Origin: Candidatus Korarchaeum sp.
GTDB taxonomy: Archaea > Korarchaeota > Korarchaeia > Korarchaeales > Korarchaeaceae
Reading direction: 5' to 3'
Assembly: GCA_038888615.1 (NCBI GenBank)
Contig: JAWAID010000001.1
Span: 744,001 to 808,000, forward strand
DNA: 64,000 bases
The position numbers and the translations under genes were made by a program. Shown here piece by piece: positions 1 to 8,205 of this stretch (positions are counted from its first letter, which is position 1; each line of letters opens with the position of its first letter). The notes beneath the pieces were generated by a model. It did no database searches. It saw only the letters and a program-made list of their open reading frames with translations, and had not been told where the DNA came from.

Positions 1-972
1 CCAGTAGCCGGCGACCATCCAGAAGACGGGGCATAGGTACTGGCAGGCACCGCACCTCAGGCATAACAGAGCCTCCCTGAGGAGAGGGTCCCTGGAGCTC
101 TCGATCCTACCGTTATCGAGGAAGATCACGTGAAGCTCCCCCGGGCCCATGTCCCTCTGCGGTCCTCTCACCAGGTTCACGTAGGAGGAGACCTTGTAAC
201 CGCTGTACCTGGTTATGACCTCCACCACCCTCCAAGCGTCCCCCATCGTGGGCACCACCTTATCCATGCCCACTAAGATTATGTGCTTCCTGGGCAGCGA
301 TATCGATAGCCTCACGTTCGACTCGTTCTCCATTATGAACGCACATCCCTCGTCAGCGGCGAAGACGTTAGCTCCACTGATCCCGACATCGGCTTCAAAG
401 TACTTCCTCCTCAGGAATCCCCTGACCAAGGAGACCATGCCCTCCACATCGTCCCCATCCACGTCGACCCCCAGGAAGCCCCTCAGGAACTCAGCGATCC
501 TCTCCCTGTTCAGGTGGATCGATACCGTTATGAAGTGCATTGACTTCGGCCCCATGAACTGCACCAGGAACTCCCCCAAGTCCGTCTCGTAGACCTCCTT
601 ACCTCCCTCAGCCAGGTGCTCCCTTAGCCTCACCTCCTCGCTGACTATGCTCTTGCCCTTCACCAACACCCTGCCGTCACCCACGATCTCGTCCACTATC
701 CTCCTCGCCTCCTCAGCCGTGCCAGCTGCGTAAGCGAAACCACCGTTCCTCTCCACGCTCTCCATAGCGGCTTTCGTGAGGTCCTCGATCCTATCCAAGC
801 AGCTCACCTTGACCCTCCTAACCTCATCAGCTAGCTCCCTCAATCTAGGGTACTTAGCGAACACGCTCTTCCTCAGTTCCCAGTAGGAGAGGATGGCTCT
901 ATCGAGGGAAAGCCTGAGGAACTTGTCAGAGCTAGCCTTAACCAATAACCTACTGACATCAGCCAAGTTCAT
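1..972 (-). CDS. lutB: LutB-like LUD/iron-sulfur protein, partial (C-terminus outside window)
   Basis: The frame is open from the ATG at 972 down to base 1, giving 324 codons without a stop. The N-terminal 290 or so residues fit the LUD domain of LutB/LldF, for example VGDGRVLVKGKSIVSEEVRL near residue 105. The visible end reads LCLRCGACQYLCP, the first half of a ferredoxin cysteine motif. In the family, LutB is the Fe-S subunit of a LutABC-type lactate-oxidising complex. Its ATG overlaps the lutA stop (ATGA, 969-972), so the two are translationally coupled. No LutC is visible. The substrate is inferred and could be another 2-hydroxy acid. Confidence 0.85.
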   Translation of the reverse strand, partial: MNLADVSRLLVKASSDKFLRLSLDRAILSYWELRKSVFAKYPRLRELADEVRRVKVSCLDRIEDLTKAAMESVERNGGFAYAAGTAEEARRIVDEIVGDGRVLVKGKSIVSEEVRLREHLAEGGKEVYETDLGEFLVQFMGPKSMHFITVSIHLNRERIAEFLRGFLGVDVDGDDVEGMVSLVRGFLRRKYFEADVGISGANVFAADEGCAFIMENESNVRLSISLPRKHIILVGMDKVVPTMGDAWRVVEVITRYSGYKVSSYVNLVRGPQRDMGPGELHVIFLDNGRIESSRDPLLREALLCLRCGACQYLCPVFWMVAGYW

Positions 973-1910
973 AGTAAGACCTCCGCGAGATCCAGTACCC
1001 TAACCCCGGTCCCCTTGGACTCCCTCTCCAGGTTCACCAGGCATATCGGGCAGGAGACTATCACACATCCAGATCCGGTCGACTTGAGCTCCTCGAATCT
1101 CTTCTTGGCTATCTCGGAGGATAACCTCGGGAAAATGGATTCAATAGGACCCCCGCAACACCCTGTGAACTCTCTAGAGAACTCAGGCTCCTTCAAATGG
1201 ATTCCAGCCCTCTCCAATAGCTCCCTAGGCTGCTCTATCAGGCCGTTCCACCTGGCGAAGTAGCAGGGATCGTGGAGCGTAGCTTCCATCCCTCCCTGAG
1301 GTCTCGGCTCGTAGCCCCTCTCCAAGAGCAGCTCCGTGTAATGAACTACCTCGAGGTCGAAGCTCTCGATGTGCTCTCCAACGAGGTACCTTAGCATGTA
1401 GGTGGTGTGAGGATCCACCGTTATCACCCTCCTGGCCCCGGCCCCGTAAAGCCTCTCAACCACCCTCTTAACCTGGGCCTCGAATAGGGAGTCCATCCCC
1501 AGGTCGTGGTAGAGGACGCCGTTGTAGGGCTCCCTCCTGATGTAGGCGAAATCTATGCCCGAGGTCCTGAGGGCCAGGGCTATCCTCCTCAGTAAGCTGA
1601 GGTATCTCCCACCGGGGGGCCTGAGCAGCCCAGCGGCATCCAGGCCCAGTGAGAGCATCAGCTTATCCATCTTCATAGCGGCTCCCAGGAAGCTGGGTCC
1701 GAGGGACTCGAGTCGTTTGAGTAGCCCCGAGAGGGCTCTTATCCGGGGGACCATCTGGTAGAGGCAACCCGTGTAAAGCACGGAGTCGCCTCTCTCAGGG
1801 ATCCCCAAGCCCTTAGCCCATTCCCCACAGCTCTCCTCGCTAACGCCGAGGGGGTTTCGAGTCCTACTAGCGTTGATCTCCATAAGTTCCCTCAGCGTGC
1901 CTAGATCCAT
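969..1910 (-). CDS. lutA: LutA/HdrB-like cysteine-rich (CCG) domain protein
   Basis: About 313 residues with two CCG-type halves. The first has VLYTGCLYQM near residue 40, but the expected Cys-Cys-Gly is replaced by RPPGG. The second is intact: HDPCYFARW, TGCCGGPIES and VSCPICLVNL. Proteins of this type bind special Fe-S clusters and pass electrons in lactate utilisation or heterodisulfide reductase complexes. I take the ATG at 1910 because an AT-rich TATA element (minus strand CTTTATTTA, about 1931-1942) lies roughly 27 nt upstream, as for other leaderless genes here. A longer frame upstream would run through that promoter. The gene is coupled to lutB by an ATGA overlap. Confidence 0.82.
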   Translation of the reverse strand: MDLGTLRELMEINASRTRNPLGVSEESCGEWAKGLGIPERGDSVLYTGCLYQMVPRIRALSGLLKRLESLGPSFLGAAMKMDKLMLSLGLDAAGLLRPPGGRYLSLLRRIALALRTSGIDFAYIRREPYNGVLYHDLGMDSLFEAQVKRVVERLYGAGARRVITVDPHTTYMLRYLVGEHIESFDLEVVHYTELLLERGYEPRPQGGMEATLHDPCYFARWNGLIEQPRELLERAGIHLKEPEFSREFTGCCGGPIESIFPRLSSEIAKKRFEELKSTGSGCVIVSCPICLVNLERESKGTGVRVLDLAEVLL

Positions 1911-1985
1911 ACCGCGTCCGGCTGACCCGAGACTAAATAAAGTTAACTTTCCACTGCAGTTGCGCGTTCCGGCTGATCCTTTTTT

Positions 1986-2003
1986 CGATCGTCCGGACGA
2001 TCG
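1986..2003. promoter_or_regulatory. 18-bp perfect palindrome between divergent lutA and tusA promoters
   Basis: The bases CGATCGTCCGGACGATCG form a perfect inverted repeat with no spacer. It lies between the lutA TATA element (about 1931-1942) and the tusA TATA element (ACTTAAATA, about 2012-2020). This placement fits a dimeric regulator that sees both operons. No candidate regulator gene is adjacent. Confidence 0.5.
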
Positions 2004-2052
2004 TTCAGATAACTTAAATAACGAGCGGGTAGCTCTCATTAGCGGTGATCCT

Positions 2053-2295
2053 ATGTCCGAGATCAAGCCCACCGTGACCGTTGACGCCAGGGGCATGAGC
2101 TGCCCCGGCCCCCTGACTAACCTCATCAAGGCCTACAGGAAGGCCAACGTCGGTGATGTGATAGAGGTGCTGGCTACGGACCCGGGGTTCAAGCCCGACC
2201 TGGAGGCCTGGATCAGGAGGACGGGAAATGAGATAATAAGCATCACGGAGGAGGGAGGAACCATAAGGGCGTTGATAAGGGTCTCCTCGAAGTGA
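2053..2295 (+). CDS. tusA: TusA/SirA-like sulfur carrier protein
   Basis: An 80-residue protein with the family signature near the N-terminus: VDARGMSCPGPLTNLIKAY, holding the single catalytic Cys of the CPxP-type motif (here CPGP). TusA proteins carry sulfane sulfur as a persulfide on that Cys for tRNA thiolation, cofactor synthesis or dissimilatory sulfur flow. The ATG at 2053 follows GGTGATCCT and a TATA box at about 2012-2020, leaving a leader of some 10 nt. It heads an operon with an SQR-like flavoprotein and a DUF1641 protein, which points to sulfane-sulfur trafficking rather than tRNA modification. That role is inference. Confidence 0.9.
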   Translation: MSEIKPTVTVDARGMSCPGPLTNLIKAYRKANVGDVIEVLATDPGFKPDLEAWIRRTGNEIISITEEGGTIRALIRVSSK

Positions 2296-2304
2296 GGGTC
2301 GGAG

Positions 2305-3444
2305 ATGCCCAGAAGGCTTCTCATAGTTGGAGGAGGGGACGGAGGGACAATACTAGCTAACAGGCTAGCTAGAAGGTTGAGGCCTGAGGAGCTGGAGATA
2401 GAGGTCATAGACAAGGAGGAGATCCACTTCTATCAACCCGGGTTCCTCTTCGTGGCCTTCGGTGAGGCGAGCAGGGAGGGGATAAGCAAGCCCAGGAGGA
2501 AGCTCTACTCCAAGGGAGTGAGGTTCACCAGAGCTGAGGTCAGGGAGATAGATCCAGGGGAGAGGAGGGTGCGGTTGAGCAGCGGTGAGGAGAAACCGTA
2601 CGATTACTTGGTGATAGCCACGGGGTCCGTTCTGAATTACGAGGATATAGATGGATTCAGGGAGGGAGCGAACCATATATGGACCATAGAGGATGCGGAG
2701 AAGCTTTACCAAGCTCTCAAGAACTTCAAGGGAGGGACTATCGTCGTAGGAGTGGGGGGACTAACCTACAAGTGCCCCGTAGCCCCTCTGGAGATAGCCT
2801 TCCTAACGGACGAGTTTCTCAGAGCTAGGGGATTGAGGGAGAAGAGCGAGATAAAGTTCATCTCCCCTCTGGAGAGGCCTTACGGTCCTAGGCTCCTCAA
2901 CAGGGTAGTAGTTGAGAGGATGAAGGATAGGGGGATAGAGCCGATTACCTTCTTCACCGTGGATAGGATAGACCCTCAGAGGAGGGAAGTGCATTCCCTG
3001 GAGGGGGAGTCGCTGAGGTACGATATGCTGGTGCTCTCACCGCCTCACAGAGGGGCTGATGTCATCCTGAACTCGGGAATAGGCGATGAAGAGGGTTGGA
3101 TCCCCGTGGATAAGCACTACCTGAGGTTGAGGGATTACGATGATGCTTTCGCTATAGGTGATGCCACTAACCTGCCCGTGCCTAAGACGGGGGTCATAGC
3201 TCACTTCGAGGCATCTACGGTAGCTGATAACATATACTACGAGTTGAGAGGGATGGAGAGGCGGGCTATGTTCGATGGGCAGAGTTTCTGCGTGATAGAG
3301 ATGGGTAGAGAACAGGCATCAGCTCAGGTCTCGAATTACTACTACACCGAAGCTCCGGGACTGATACCCACGAGGGTGCTGCACTTGGCGAAGCTCGCGA
3401 TGAACAACATGTACTGGACCTGCATACTGGGCGGTTACATATGA
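2305..3444 (+). CDS. Sulfide:quinone oxidoreductase-like FAD flavoprotein
   Basis: A 379-residue two-dinucleotide-fold flavoprotein. The FAD motif is LLIVGGGDGGTILANRLA at the N-terminus, followed by YDYLVIATGS near 105 and AFAIGDATNLP near 290. Cys in GLTYKCPVAPLEIAF (about residue 157) matches a conserved redox Cys of the SQR/flavocytochrome c sulfide dehydrogenase group. A second Cys lies six residues from the C-terminus (TCILGGYI) and could be its partner. SQRs oxidise sulfide to sulfane sulfur and reduce quinone at the membrane. It begins 9 nt after tusA and is followed by the DUF1641 gene, a common neighbour of such flavoproteins. NADH-dependent persulfide chemistry is an alternative. 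Confidence 0.82.
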   Translation: MPRRLLIVGGGDGGTILANRLARRLRPEELEIEVIDKEEIHFYQPGFLFVAFGEASREGISKPRRKLYSKGVRFTRAEVREIDPGERRVRLSSGEEKPYDYLVIATGSVLNYEDIDGFREGANHIWTIEDAEKLYQALKNFKGGTIVVGVGGLTYKCPVAPLEIAFLTDEFLRARGLREKSEIKFISPLERPYGPRLLNRVVVERMKDRGIEPITFFTVDRIDPQRREVHSLEGESLRYDMLVLSPPHRGADVILNSGIGDEEGWIPVDKHYLRLRDYDDAFAIGDATNLPVPKTGVIAHFEASTVADNIYYELRGMERRAMFDGQSFCVIEMGREQASAQVSNYYYTEAPGLIPTRVLHLAKLAMNNMYWTCILGGYI

Positions 3445-3454
3445 GGTGAGGGCG

Positions 3455-3883
3455 ATGGGCGAGGGTAAGTTGAAGCTGGAGGATCTCCTCTCTGATGAGA
3501 GGAACTTAGAGAAACTGAAAGCCTTCCTCGATAAAGTAGATAACTTGAACTACTTACTCGATAGATTAGAGCTATTCATAGGTTCTGGAATGGTTGATGA
3601 ACTGCTAGGAGCTCTATTCTCATTTATGGCTCTGGAGAGGGCATTCATGAAGGAGGAGATGATAGAGGAGCTCGCTGAACTCTCCGGAAGACTGGCATTT
3701 CTGATCTCCCCGAAGTGCATGTCCGAGCTGAGGGAAGCCCTAGATAGTGGGGAGAAACTCGGCCTACTTGGGATAATCAGGAAACTGAGAGATCCAGACG
3801 TTCAGAGAGGGATTGCCATCGCTATGGACCTCCTGAAGGTCCTGGGTAAGTGCAATAGGGAGTGTCAAGCTAGGAGGGAGTGA
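3455..3883 (+). CDS. DUF1641 family protein
   Basis: A 142-residue, helical, acidic protein. Its C-terminal part IIRKLRDPDVQRGIAIAMDL matches the core signature of DUF1641 proteins, which occur beside SQR-like flavoproteins and formate dehydrogenases. The biochemical role is unknown. I choose the ATG at 3455 because GAGGTGA at 3443-3449 is well placed as a ribosome site. A GTG at 3446 would add three residues and bury that site. The operon ends here, one base before the stop of a convergent gene. Confidence 0.78.
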   Translation: MGEGKLKLEDLLSDERNLEKLKAFLDKVDNLNYLLDRLELFIGSGMVDELLGALFSFMALERAFMKEEMIEELAELSGRLAFLISPKCMSELREALDSGEKLGLLGIIRKLRDPDVQRGIAIAMDLLKVLGKCNRECQARRE

Positions 3884-3884
3884 C

Positions 3885-4970
3885 TTAGGAGCTCCTCAAC
3901 GCCTCTTGCAAGTCCTCGATGAGCAACTCAGGGTCCTCGAGGCCCACCGATAACCTCACCAGCTTCTCATCGACCTCGCTCCTCTCCACCAGGTCGCTCG
4001 GTAGGTTCGATGCCAGGGAGGCCCTTGGGATGCTGGCTAACGACCTGCAGGCACCGAAGCTAGTAGCCGGTATCACCCTCCTGAGGCTCAGTAGGAACCT
4101 ATTAGGGTCACCCCTGATTCTGAAGGAGACGATCCCCCCGAAAAGGTCTCCGAATAGTTTCTTAGCTATGTTATGATCCTTATGCGTATCAAGCCCCGGG
4201 TAGATCACCTCATCCACCTTCTCATGGTCCTCCAACCACTTAGCTATGATCATAGCGTTCTCAGAGTGCTTTCTTACCCTTAACTCCAGTGTAAACAGAC
4301 CTCTCGTTATGAGGAAAGCCCTCAGAGGATCTATTATATTCCCCAGCTTCCTCCTCCAATCCCAAAGCTCAGATACGTTATTTCCGGAGACGACACCCCC
4401 GAAAACGTCGTTGGTGCCGGAAAGGTACTTCGTAGCGCTCTGAACGGAATAATCGGAGGTGGTGGATGGTTTGAGTAGGACCGGAGTCGCTAGCGTATTG
4501 TCAATTAAGAGCAGGGAGCCCGAGTCCTCACAAGCATCACGCAAAGCACTTAAATCTGGTACCCTGAGCAGGGGATTCGTCAGGGACTCCGTGAGAACCA
4601 CGCTATCGGGCGGGATGGGGTCACCCAGCTCATCCGTCTTGCGCAGCTCCACATCGAACCCCATGCTCCTGAGGTCGAGGGCCAAGCTCACCGTGGCCGG
4701 GTAGGAATCCAGGTTCACTATTATCTTCCTCCTGTAATTCGCTAGCAATAGAGTTGATATCGCTGCCATACCGCTGTTAAACGCTAGACAGTCATTAAAA
4801 CCATCCAGTTGAGCGATCTTCCTTTCAAGCTCCCTTACGGTGGGGTTCTCCTCCCTGGAGTACTTCAGCTCGGAACCCCTGTCCGAGAGGCTGGGCTCCC
4901 CAGATGGGAGCGGATTATGAAAGGTGGCCGTCATATATATAGGAACCTCTACCGGTTGGAAGATAGGCAT
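3885..4970 (-). CDS. Cystathionine gamma-synthase/lyase family PLP enzyme
   Basis: About 361 residues of the Cys/Met-metabolism PLP family. Visible motifs are YSREENPTVRELERKIA near 45, FNSGMAAIS (phosphate-binding region), LLIDNTLATPVLLKP with the PLP Asp, and SATKYLSGTNDVFGGVV with the Schiff-base Lys near residue 185. The C-terminal ATSFGACRSLASIPRASLAS resembles the substrate loop. The family makes or breaks cystathionine, methionine or homocysteine, and the exact reaction is not readable. The start is ATG 4970 (MPIFQPVEVPIY). Longer frames run through the promoter. It is divergent from the HTH-CBS regulator at 5031, which probably controls it. Confidence 0.85.
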   Translation of the reverse strand: MPIFQPVEVPIYMTATFHNPLPSGEPSLSDRGSELKYSREENPTVRELERKIAQLDGFNDCLAFNSGMAAISTLLLANYRRKIIVNLDSYPATVSLALDLRSMGFDVELRKTDELGDPIPPDSVVLTESLTNPLLRVPDLSALRDACEDSGSLLLIDNTLATPVLLKPSTTSDYSVQSATKYLSGTNDVFGGVVSGNNVSELWDWRRKLGNIIDPLRAFLITRGLFTLELRVRKHSENAMIIAKWLEDHEKVDEVIYPGLDTHKDHNIAKKLFGDLFGGIVSFRIRGDPNRFLLSLRRVIPATSFGACRSLASIPRASLASNLPSDLVERSEVDEKLVRLSVGLEDPELLIEDLQEALRSS

Positions 4971-5000
4971 GGGGTGATCTAAGGATCCTCTACTTAAAAG

Positions 5001-5032
5001 TTTAAATAATAAATGATTCCTATAGGAATCAT
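5001..5032. promoter_or_regulatory. Shared TATA element plus 20-bp perfect palindromic operator
   Basis: TTTAAATAAT at 5001-5010 is a TATA element that can serve both directions. It is followed at 5013-5032 by ATGATTCCTATAGGAATCAT, a perfect 20-bp palindrome. The last two bases of the palindrome are the first two of the ATG at 5031, about 27 nt from the TATA centre. The operator would therefore cover the transcription and translation start of a leaderless mRNA, an ideal position for autorepression by the HTH-CBS protein and control of the divergent PLP enzyme. Confidence 0.7.
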
Positions 5033-5582
5033 GCTCACGGAACTGAGCGGCATCGCCAGGGAGAGGAAATCGCTGGGATTGAGCCAGAGGGAGCTGGCGA
5101 GGATGGCTGGGGTAAGTCAATCGTTGATATCGAAGGTGGAGAGAGGTCAAGTCATTCCGAACTACGAGGTGGCCATGAGGATAATCAGAGCTCTAGAGAT
5201 CGTCAGGGAACGGAAAGGTGTTCCTAAGGTGAAGGAGGTGATGAGCTGCCCTATAATAAGCGTTTCCCCCAAGGACAACTTGGCGAGGGTGATATCCCTG
5301 ATGGTGGAGCATGGTATCTCCCAGTTACCCGTGATATCGGGCGATAGGGTCGTCGGCTCCCTGACCGAGGAATCGATAGTGAACAGGGTGGGCTCCATCT
5401 CGACTGAGACGCTCGTCGAGGACATCATGGGGAGTCCCTTCCCCATACTACCGGCCGACGCATCCGTATCCTTAGCTAGGGAAATCCTACGTTCCTATCC
5501 AGCGGTCCTGGTTCAAGAGAACGGGAGGGTAGTGGGCATAGTGACGAAATCGGATATACTCAGGAACCTCGAGAGGTTCTGA
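5031..5582 (+). CDS. HTH (XRE-type) - tandem CBS domain transcriptional regulator
   Basis: About 183 residues. Residues 1-60 are an XRE helix-turn-helix (LSQRELARMAGVSQSLISKV). Residues 70-180 hold two CBS domains, seen as VMSCPIISVSPKDNLARVIS and IMGSPFPILPADASVSLARE, which in the family bind adenosyl ligands such as AMP or S-adenosylmethionine. The start at ATG 5031 is preferred over the in-frame ATG at 5013 because it lies at the expected leaderless distance from the TATA box and leaves the palindrome free as an operator. Context with a cystathionine-type enzyme suggests SAM- or sulfur-amino-acid-responsive control (inference). Its 3' end overlaps the convergent RDD-SpoIIM gene by 23 bp. 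Confidence 0.87.
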   Translation: MLTELSGIARERKSLGLSQRELARMAGVSQSLISKVERGQVIPNYEVAMRIIRALEIVRERKGVPKVKEVMSCPIISVSPKDNLARVISLMVEHGISQLPVISGDRVVGSLTEESIVNRVGSISTETLVEDIMGSPFPILPADASVSLAREILRSYPAVLVQENGRVVGIVTKSDILRNLERF

Positions 5583-7020
5583 GGTTGGTAACGAGGAGGT
5601 AGGAGTATATAGCGAAGGCTTCGCCGATCGAGAACGCTATATCCAGCAGTGGGTAGCTCGAGAGCCACCTCGTCAGGAAGCCCTCCACTGTAGCGGAGTA
5701 GAGGAGCAGCAATATCGAGAAAGCAGCTAAGTTCACTGATCCCATCGCGACTTCCCTCGCGCGCGACCACCTCGCGTCACCCCTCAGCAGCTGCCCGAGG
5801 ACCCTAAGCGAGATGGACGTGGAGATGAATATCGAGGTGAGCTCAGGTACTCCGTGAGGTAGTATGAGAAGCGCCACCTCCAAGGGATCGTGAAGGGAGG
5901 CTACCAACCCAACGAGTATGCCGTTGACGGCTAACGTCAAGAAGGGCATGAAGGCGAGGGGAGCCATCCCTAGGGTAGCTAGCACTACCCTCAGGTTATT
6001 CAGGAATATGATGCACGAGAGCACGAGTGGAGAGACCTCGGTCGGCGGTAGGTCCTTACCCAGCAGCTCCCTTATCAGCTCTTCCATCCACCCGGGTCTC
6101 AGGTAGTAAGCTGAGAGGGCTGGGATAGCGAAGAGGGACAGGGAGATGATGAAGTACCGAGCTGATCTCCTGAACTCCTCAGGGGCCCTCTTGAATATCG
6201 AATTAAGGTCCCCCATCCTCCTGGGTCTCCGGAAGAGGGCCCTTATTATCGCTGCCCTCTTCACCAATATCCTTCCACACTCACCACCGCACAGCTCAGC
6301 CGCCCTCTCGTATATCCTAGCGATGCCTTCAGCTCCCAGTAAGCTTAGCTGGAGGGATGGGTAGCTGAGGAAGTACGCAACTCTATTCAATACGCTCTCA
6401 TCCTCGCCCCGCAGTACCTCTGCTACGCGATCCCTCATGGGAGACTCGACACTCCCTCCCTCGAACCTCTCAGGGAGGCTCTCCAGCTCGAGGAGGACAG
6501 CCCTAACTATGCTCTCCCTCAGTTCCTTAGAGAGTTGGGAGTCCCCTTCGGGTAGCTCTACCCTCAGGAAATCCCTAGACACTACTATAGTGCCTGCAAG
6601 AGCGTCACCGATCCTCCTCCTTCTCAGGATGAGGATCGGTAGGTAGAGAGTTAGCATATCCGAGAACCTGAACAGGTTCCTGATGAACGACTCGGCTAGG
6701 GAGGGGCCACTCATGCTGTTCAGGGAGATCACCCTGAGGTCGAGCAATCTCTTGCCCACCGTGGTCGATGTGAGGCCCTCCAGTAAGGTGAAGTAGAGCA
6801 GGAGGACCAGTGGGATAGTAGAGAGAATCAAGATAGGTCCTAATAACCCCTTAAATGATGAAGTGAAAGTTATCAAGAGGGTCAAAGGGAGCTGAATTGC
6901 CAGCACTATCAGTAGATCGATTAAATGGGCTACTGCTCTCTCGGAGACCCTCGAGGTCCTCAGGCCTATTAGGGGGTCCTCCGCGCCCGAGGTAGGTATC
7001 ATAGTATCTCTAGGTATCAT
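5560..7020 (-). CDS. RDD - SpoIIM (DUF95) fusion membrane protein
   Basis: A 486-residue membrane protein of two parts. Residues 20-150 are an RDD domain (SERAVAHLIDLLIVLAIQLP, then TTVGKRLLDLRVI and RRRRIGDALAGTIVV). Residues 280-480 are a SpoIIM/DUF95-type helical bundle with the hallmark LLILPHGVPELTSIFIS. The middle is soluble and charged. RDD proteins often carry ions or small molecules, and SpoIIM-type proteins occur with RDD and MoxR/DUF58 genes, which are absent here. The function is unknown. ATG 7020 is followed by a second in-frame ATG after six codons within a short direct repeat. It probably starts from the TATA element near 7056-7063 shared with the next gene. Confidence 0.8.
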   Translation of the reverse strand: MIPRDTMIPTSGAEDPLIGLRTSRVSERAVAHLIDLLIVLAIQLPLTLLITFTSSFKGLLGPILILSTIPLVLLLYFTLLEGLTSTTVGKRLLDLRVISLNSMSGPSLAESFIRNLFRFSDMLTLYLPILILRRRRIGDALAGTIVVSRDFLRVELPEGDSQLSKELRESIVRAVLLELESLPERFEGGSVESPMRDRVAEVLRGEDESVLNRVAYFLSYPSLQLSLLGAEGIARIYERAAELCGGECGRILVKRAAIIRALFRRPRRMGDLNSIFKRAPEEFRRSARYFIISLSLFAIPALSAYYLRPGWMEELIRELLGKDLPPTEVSPLVLSCIIFLNNLRVVLATLGMAPLAFMPFLTLAVNGILVGLVASLHDPLEVALLILPHGVPELTSIFISTSISLRVLGQLLRGDARWSRAREVAMGSVNLAAFSILLLLYSATVEGFLTRWLSSYPLLDIAFSIGEAFAIYSYLLVTNLRTSRGS

Positions 7021-7055
7021 GGTATCTCACTGCTGAGCGCTGTGGAAGCGGAAAG

Positions 7056-7063
7056 ATAAAATA
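7056..7063. promoter_or_regulatory. Bidirectional TATA element
   Basis: ATAAAATA lies 26 nt (centre to A of ATG) before the + gene at 7086 and reads TATTTTAT toward the minus gene at 7020. It probably drives a leaderless mRNA to the right and a short-leader mRNA to the left. Confidence 0.45.
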
Positions 7064-7085
7064 GGATGCTTCCCCTTTAACTGCG

Positions 7086-7421
7086 ATGAGCGGAAGGGCG
7101 AGGGTCATCGTATACTACACACCCGAGTGCCCCGCTGATGAGTTTCTGAGGGAGCTGAGGGAAGCCCTATCTGAGACGGAGGTACCTCACGAGATCGAGG
7201 AGGTCGTTTTGGCGAGCGATGATGAGGCTGCGGAGCATAAGGTACTGGGCGTACCCACCGTCAGGATAAACGGCGTAGACGTGGACCCGAACTTCGAGGA
7301 TAAGGGCGTTTATAGGGCCGCGTGCACCAGGATATACAAGTGGGAGGGGCGGATGTACAACTACCCGCCCAGGGGGATGGTGGTGGATGCCCTGAGGAGG
7401 TTGGGGTTGCTGAACAAGTGA
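7086..7421 (+). CDS. Thioredoxin-fold protein (glutaredoxin/DUF2703-like)
   Basis: A 111-residue thioredoxin-fold protein. The N-terminal strand VIVYYTPECPADEFLREL carries one Cys where a CxxC would stand. HKVLGVPTVRINGVDVDPNF contains the cis-Pro (VPT) typical of the fold. A second Cys (YRAACTRIY) lies about 65 residues further on, as in DUF2703-like proteins. A thiol redox or metal-handling role is likely, but the partner is unknown. The ATG at 7086 is leaderless relative to the TATA element at 7056-7063. It is followed after 10 nt by the HD hydrolase gene. Confidence 0.72.
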   Translation: MSGRARVIVYYTPECPADEFLRELREALSETEVPHEIEEVVLASDDEAAEHKVLGVPTVRINGVDVDPNFEDKGVYRAACTRIYKWEGRMYNYPPRGMVVDALRRLGLLNK

Positions 7422-7431
7422 GGAAATCAAG

Positions 7432-8196
7432 ATGACACTTGAACTCGAGAGGGAGATATTAAGTTACCTAGGATCCGAGGATCTCATCAGGGCATTCAAG
7501 TACCTGAGGGAAAACCCAAGGATCCTCGGTTTACTGGATATGTCTAACATAATCCTAGTCCATAGGCTCAAGTACAATGATCACGGTCTGACGCACGCTA
7601 TGATAACGACCAGGAACTCGCTGAAGATACTCGATATCCTAGGTCACGAGGTCGTCGTCACGGAGGACTGGCGCGACTTCAACGACTCCAAGCTGATAGT
7701 GATGGTTGCGAGCTTCCTCCACGACATAGGCAATGCTGCCCACAGGGAGGAGCACGAGTTGCTCAGCGTCACCCTAGCTAAGTCCTTCGTCGATGAGGTC
7801 CTCCAGCAGTACTACGGGGATCCCTCGAAGGAGGTGAAGGTGGCCAGCATGATATTCGAAGCAATGATCTGCCACATGGGGAGGTTCCAGCCCACTAGTA
7901 TCGAAGCGGGTATAGTTGCCACGGCTGATGGTTGCGATATGGAGAAGGAGAGGGCCAGACTCCCGTTCCAGCTCGGTCGGCATGACATACACAAGTTCTC
8001 AGCCCTAGCCGTTGAGGAGGTGAGGATAAGCAGGGGGAGGGAGAAGCCGCTGAGGATCACCGTGGGCATGAGCGATCCGAGCGGAACCTTTCAGATAGAG
8101 GAGATACTCCTCAGGAAGATAAGGGGGGCTAACTTCGAGAGGTTCGTCGAGGTTTACGCGGAGATACGGGGGATGGGGGAGATAAGGTTCATATAA
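7432..8196 (+). CDS. HD-domain metal-dependent phosphohydrolase
   Basis: A 254-residue HD-superfamily protein. The metal ligands are visible in order: His in HGLTHAMITTRNS (about residue 52), the HD pair in VASFLHDIGNAAHREEH (about 98), a further His in EAMICHMGRF, and Asp in VATADGCDMEKER. HD proteins hydrolyse phosphoester or nucleotide substrates with divalent metals, and the substrate cannot be read here. It follows the thioredoxin-like gene and is probably co-transcribed with it. It stops 10 bp before the stop of the convergent DsrE-like gene. Confidence 0.85.
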   Translation: MTLELEREILSYLGSEDLIRAFKYLRENPRILGLLDMSNIILVHRLKYNDHGLTHAMITTRNSLKILDILGHEVVVTEDWRDFNDSKLIVMVASFLHDIGNAAHREEHELLSVTLAKSFVDEVLQQYYGDPSKEVKVASMIFEAMICHMGRFQPTSIEAGIVATADGCDMEKERARLPFQLGRHDIHKFSALAVEEVRISRGREKPLRITVGMSDPSGTFQIEEILLRKIRGANFERFVEVYAEIRGMGEIRFI

Positions 8197-8205
8197 AAAA
8201 TCACA

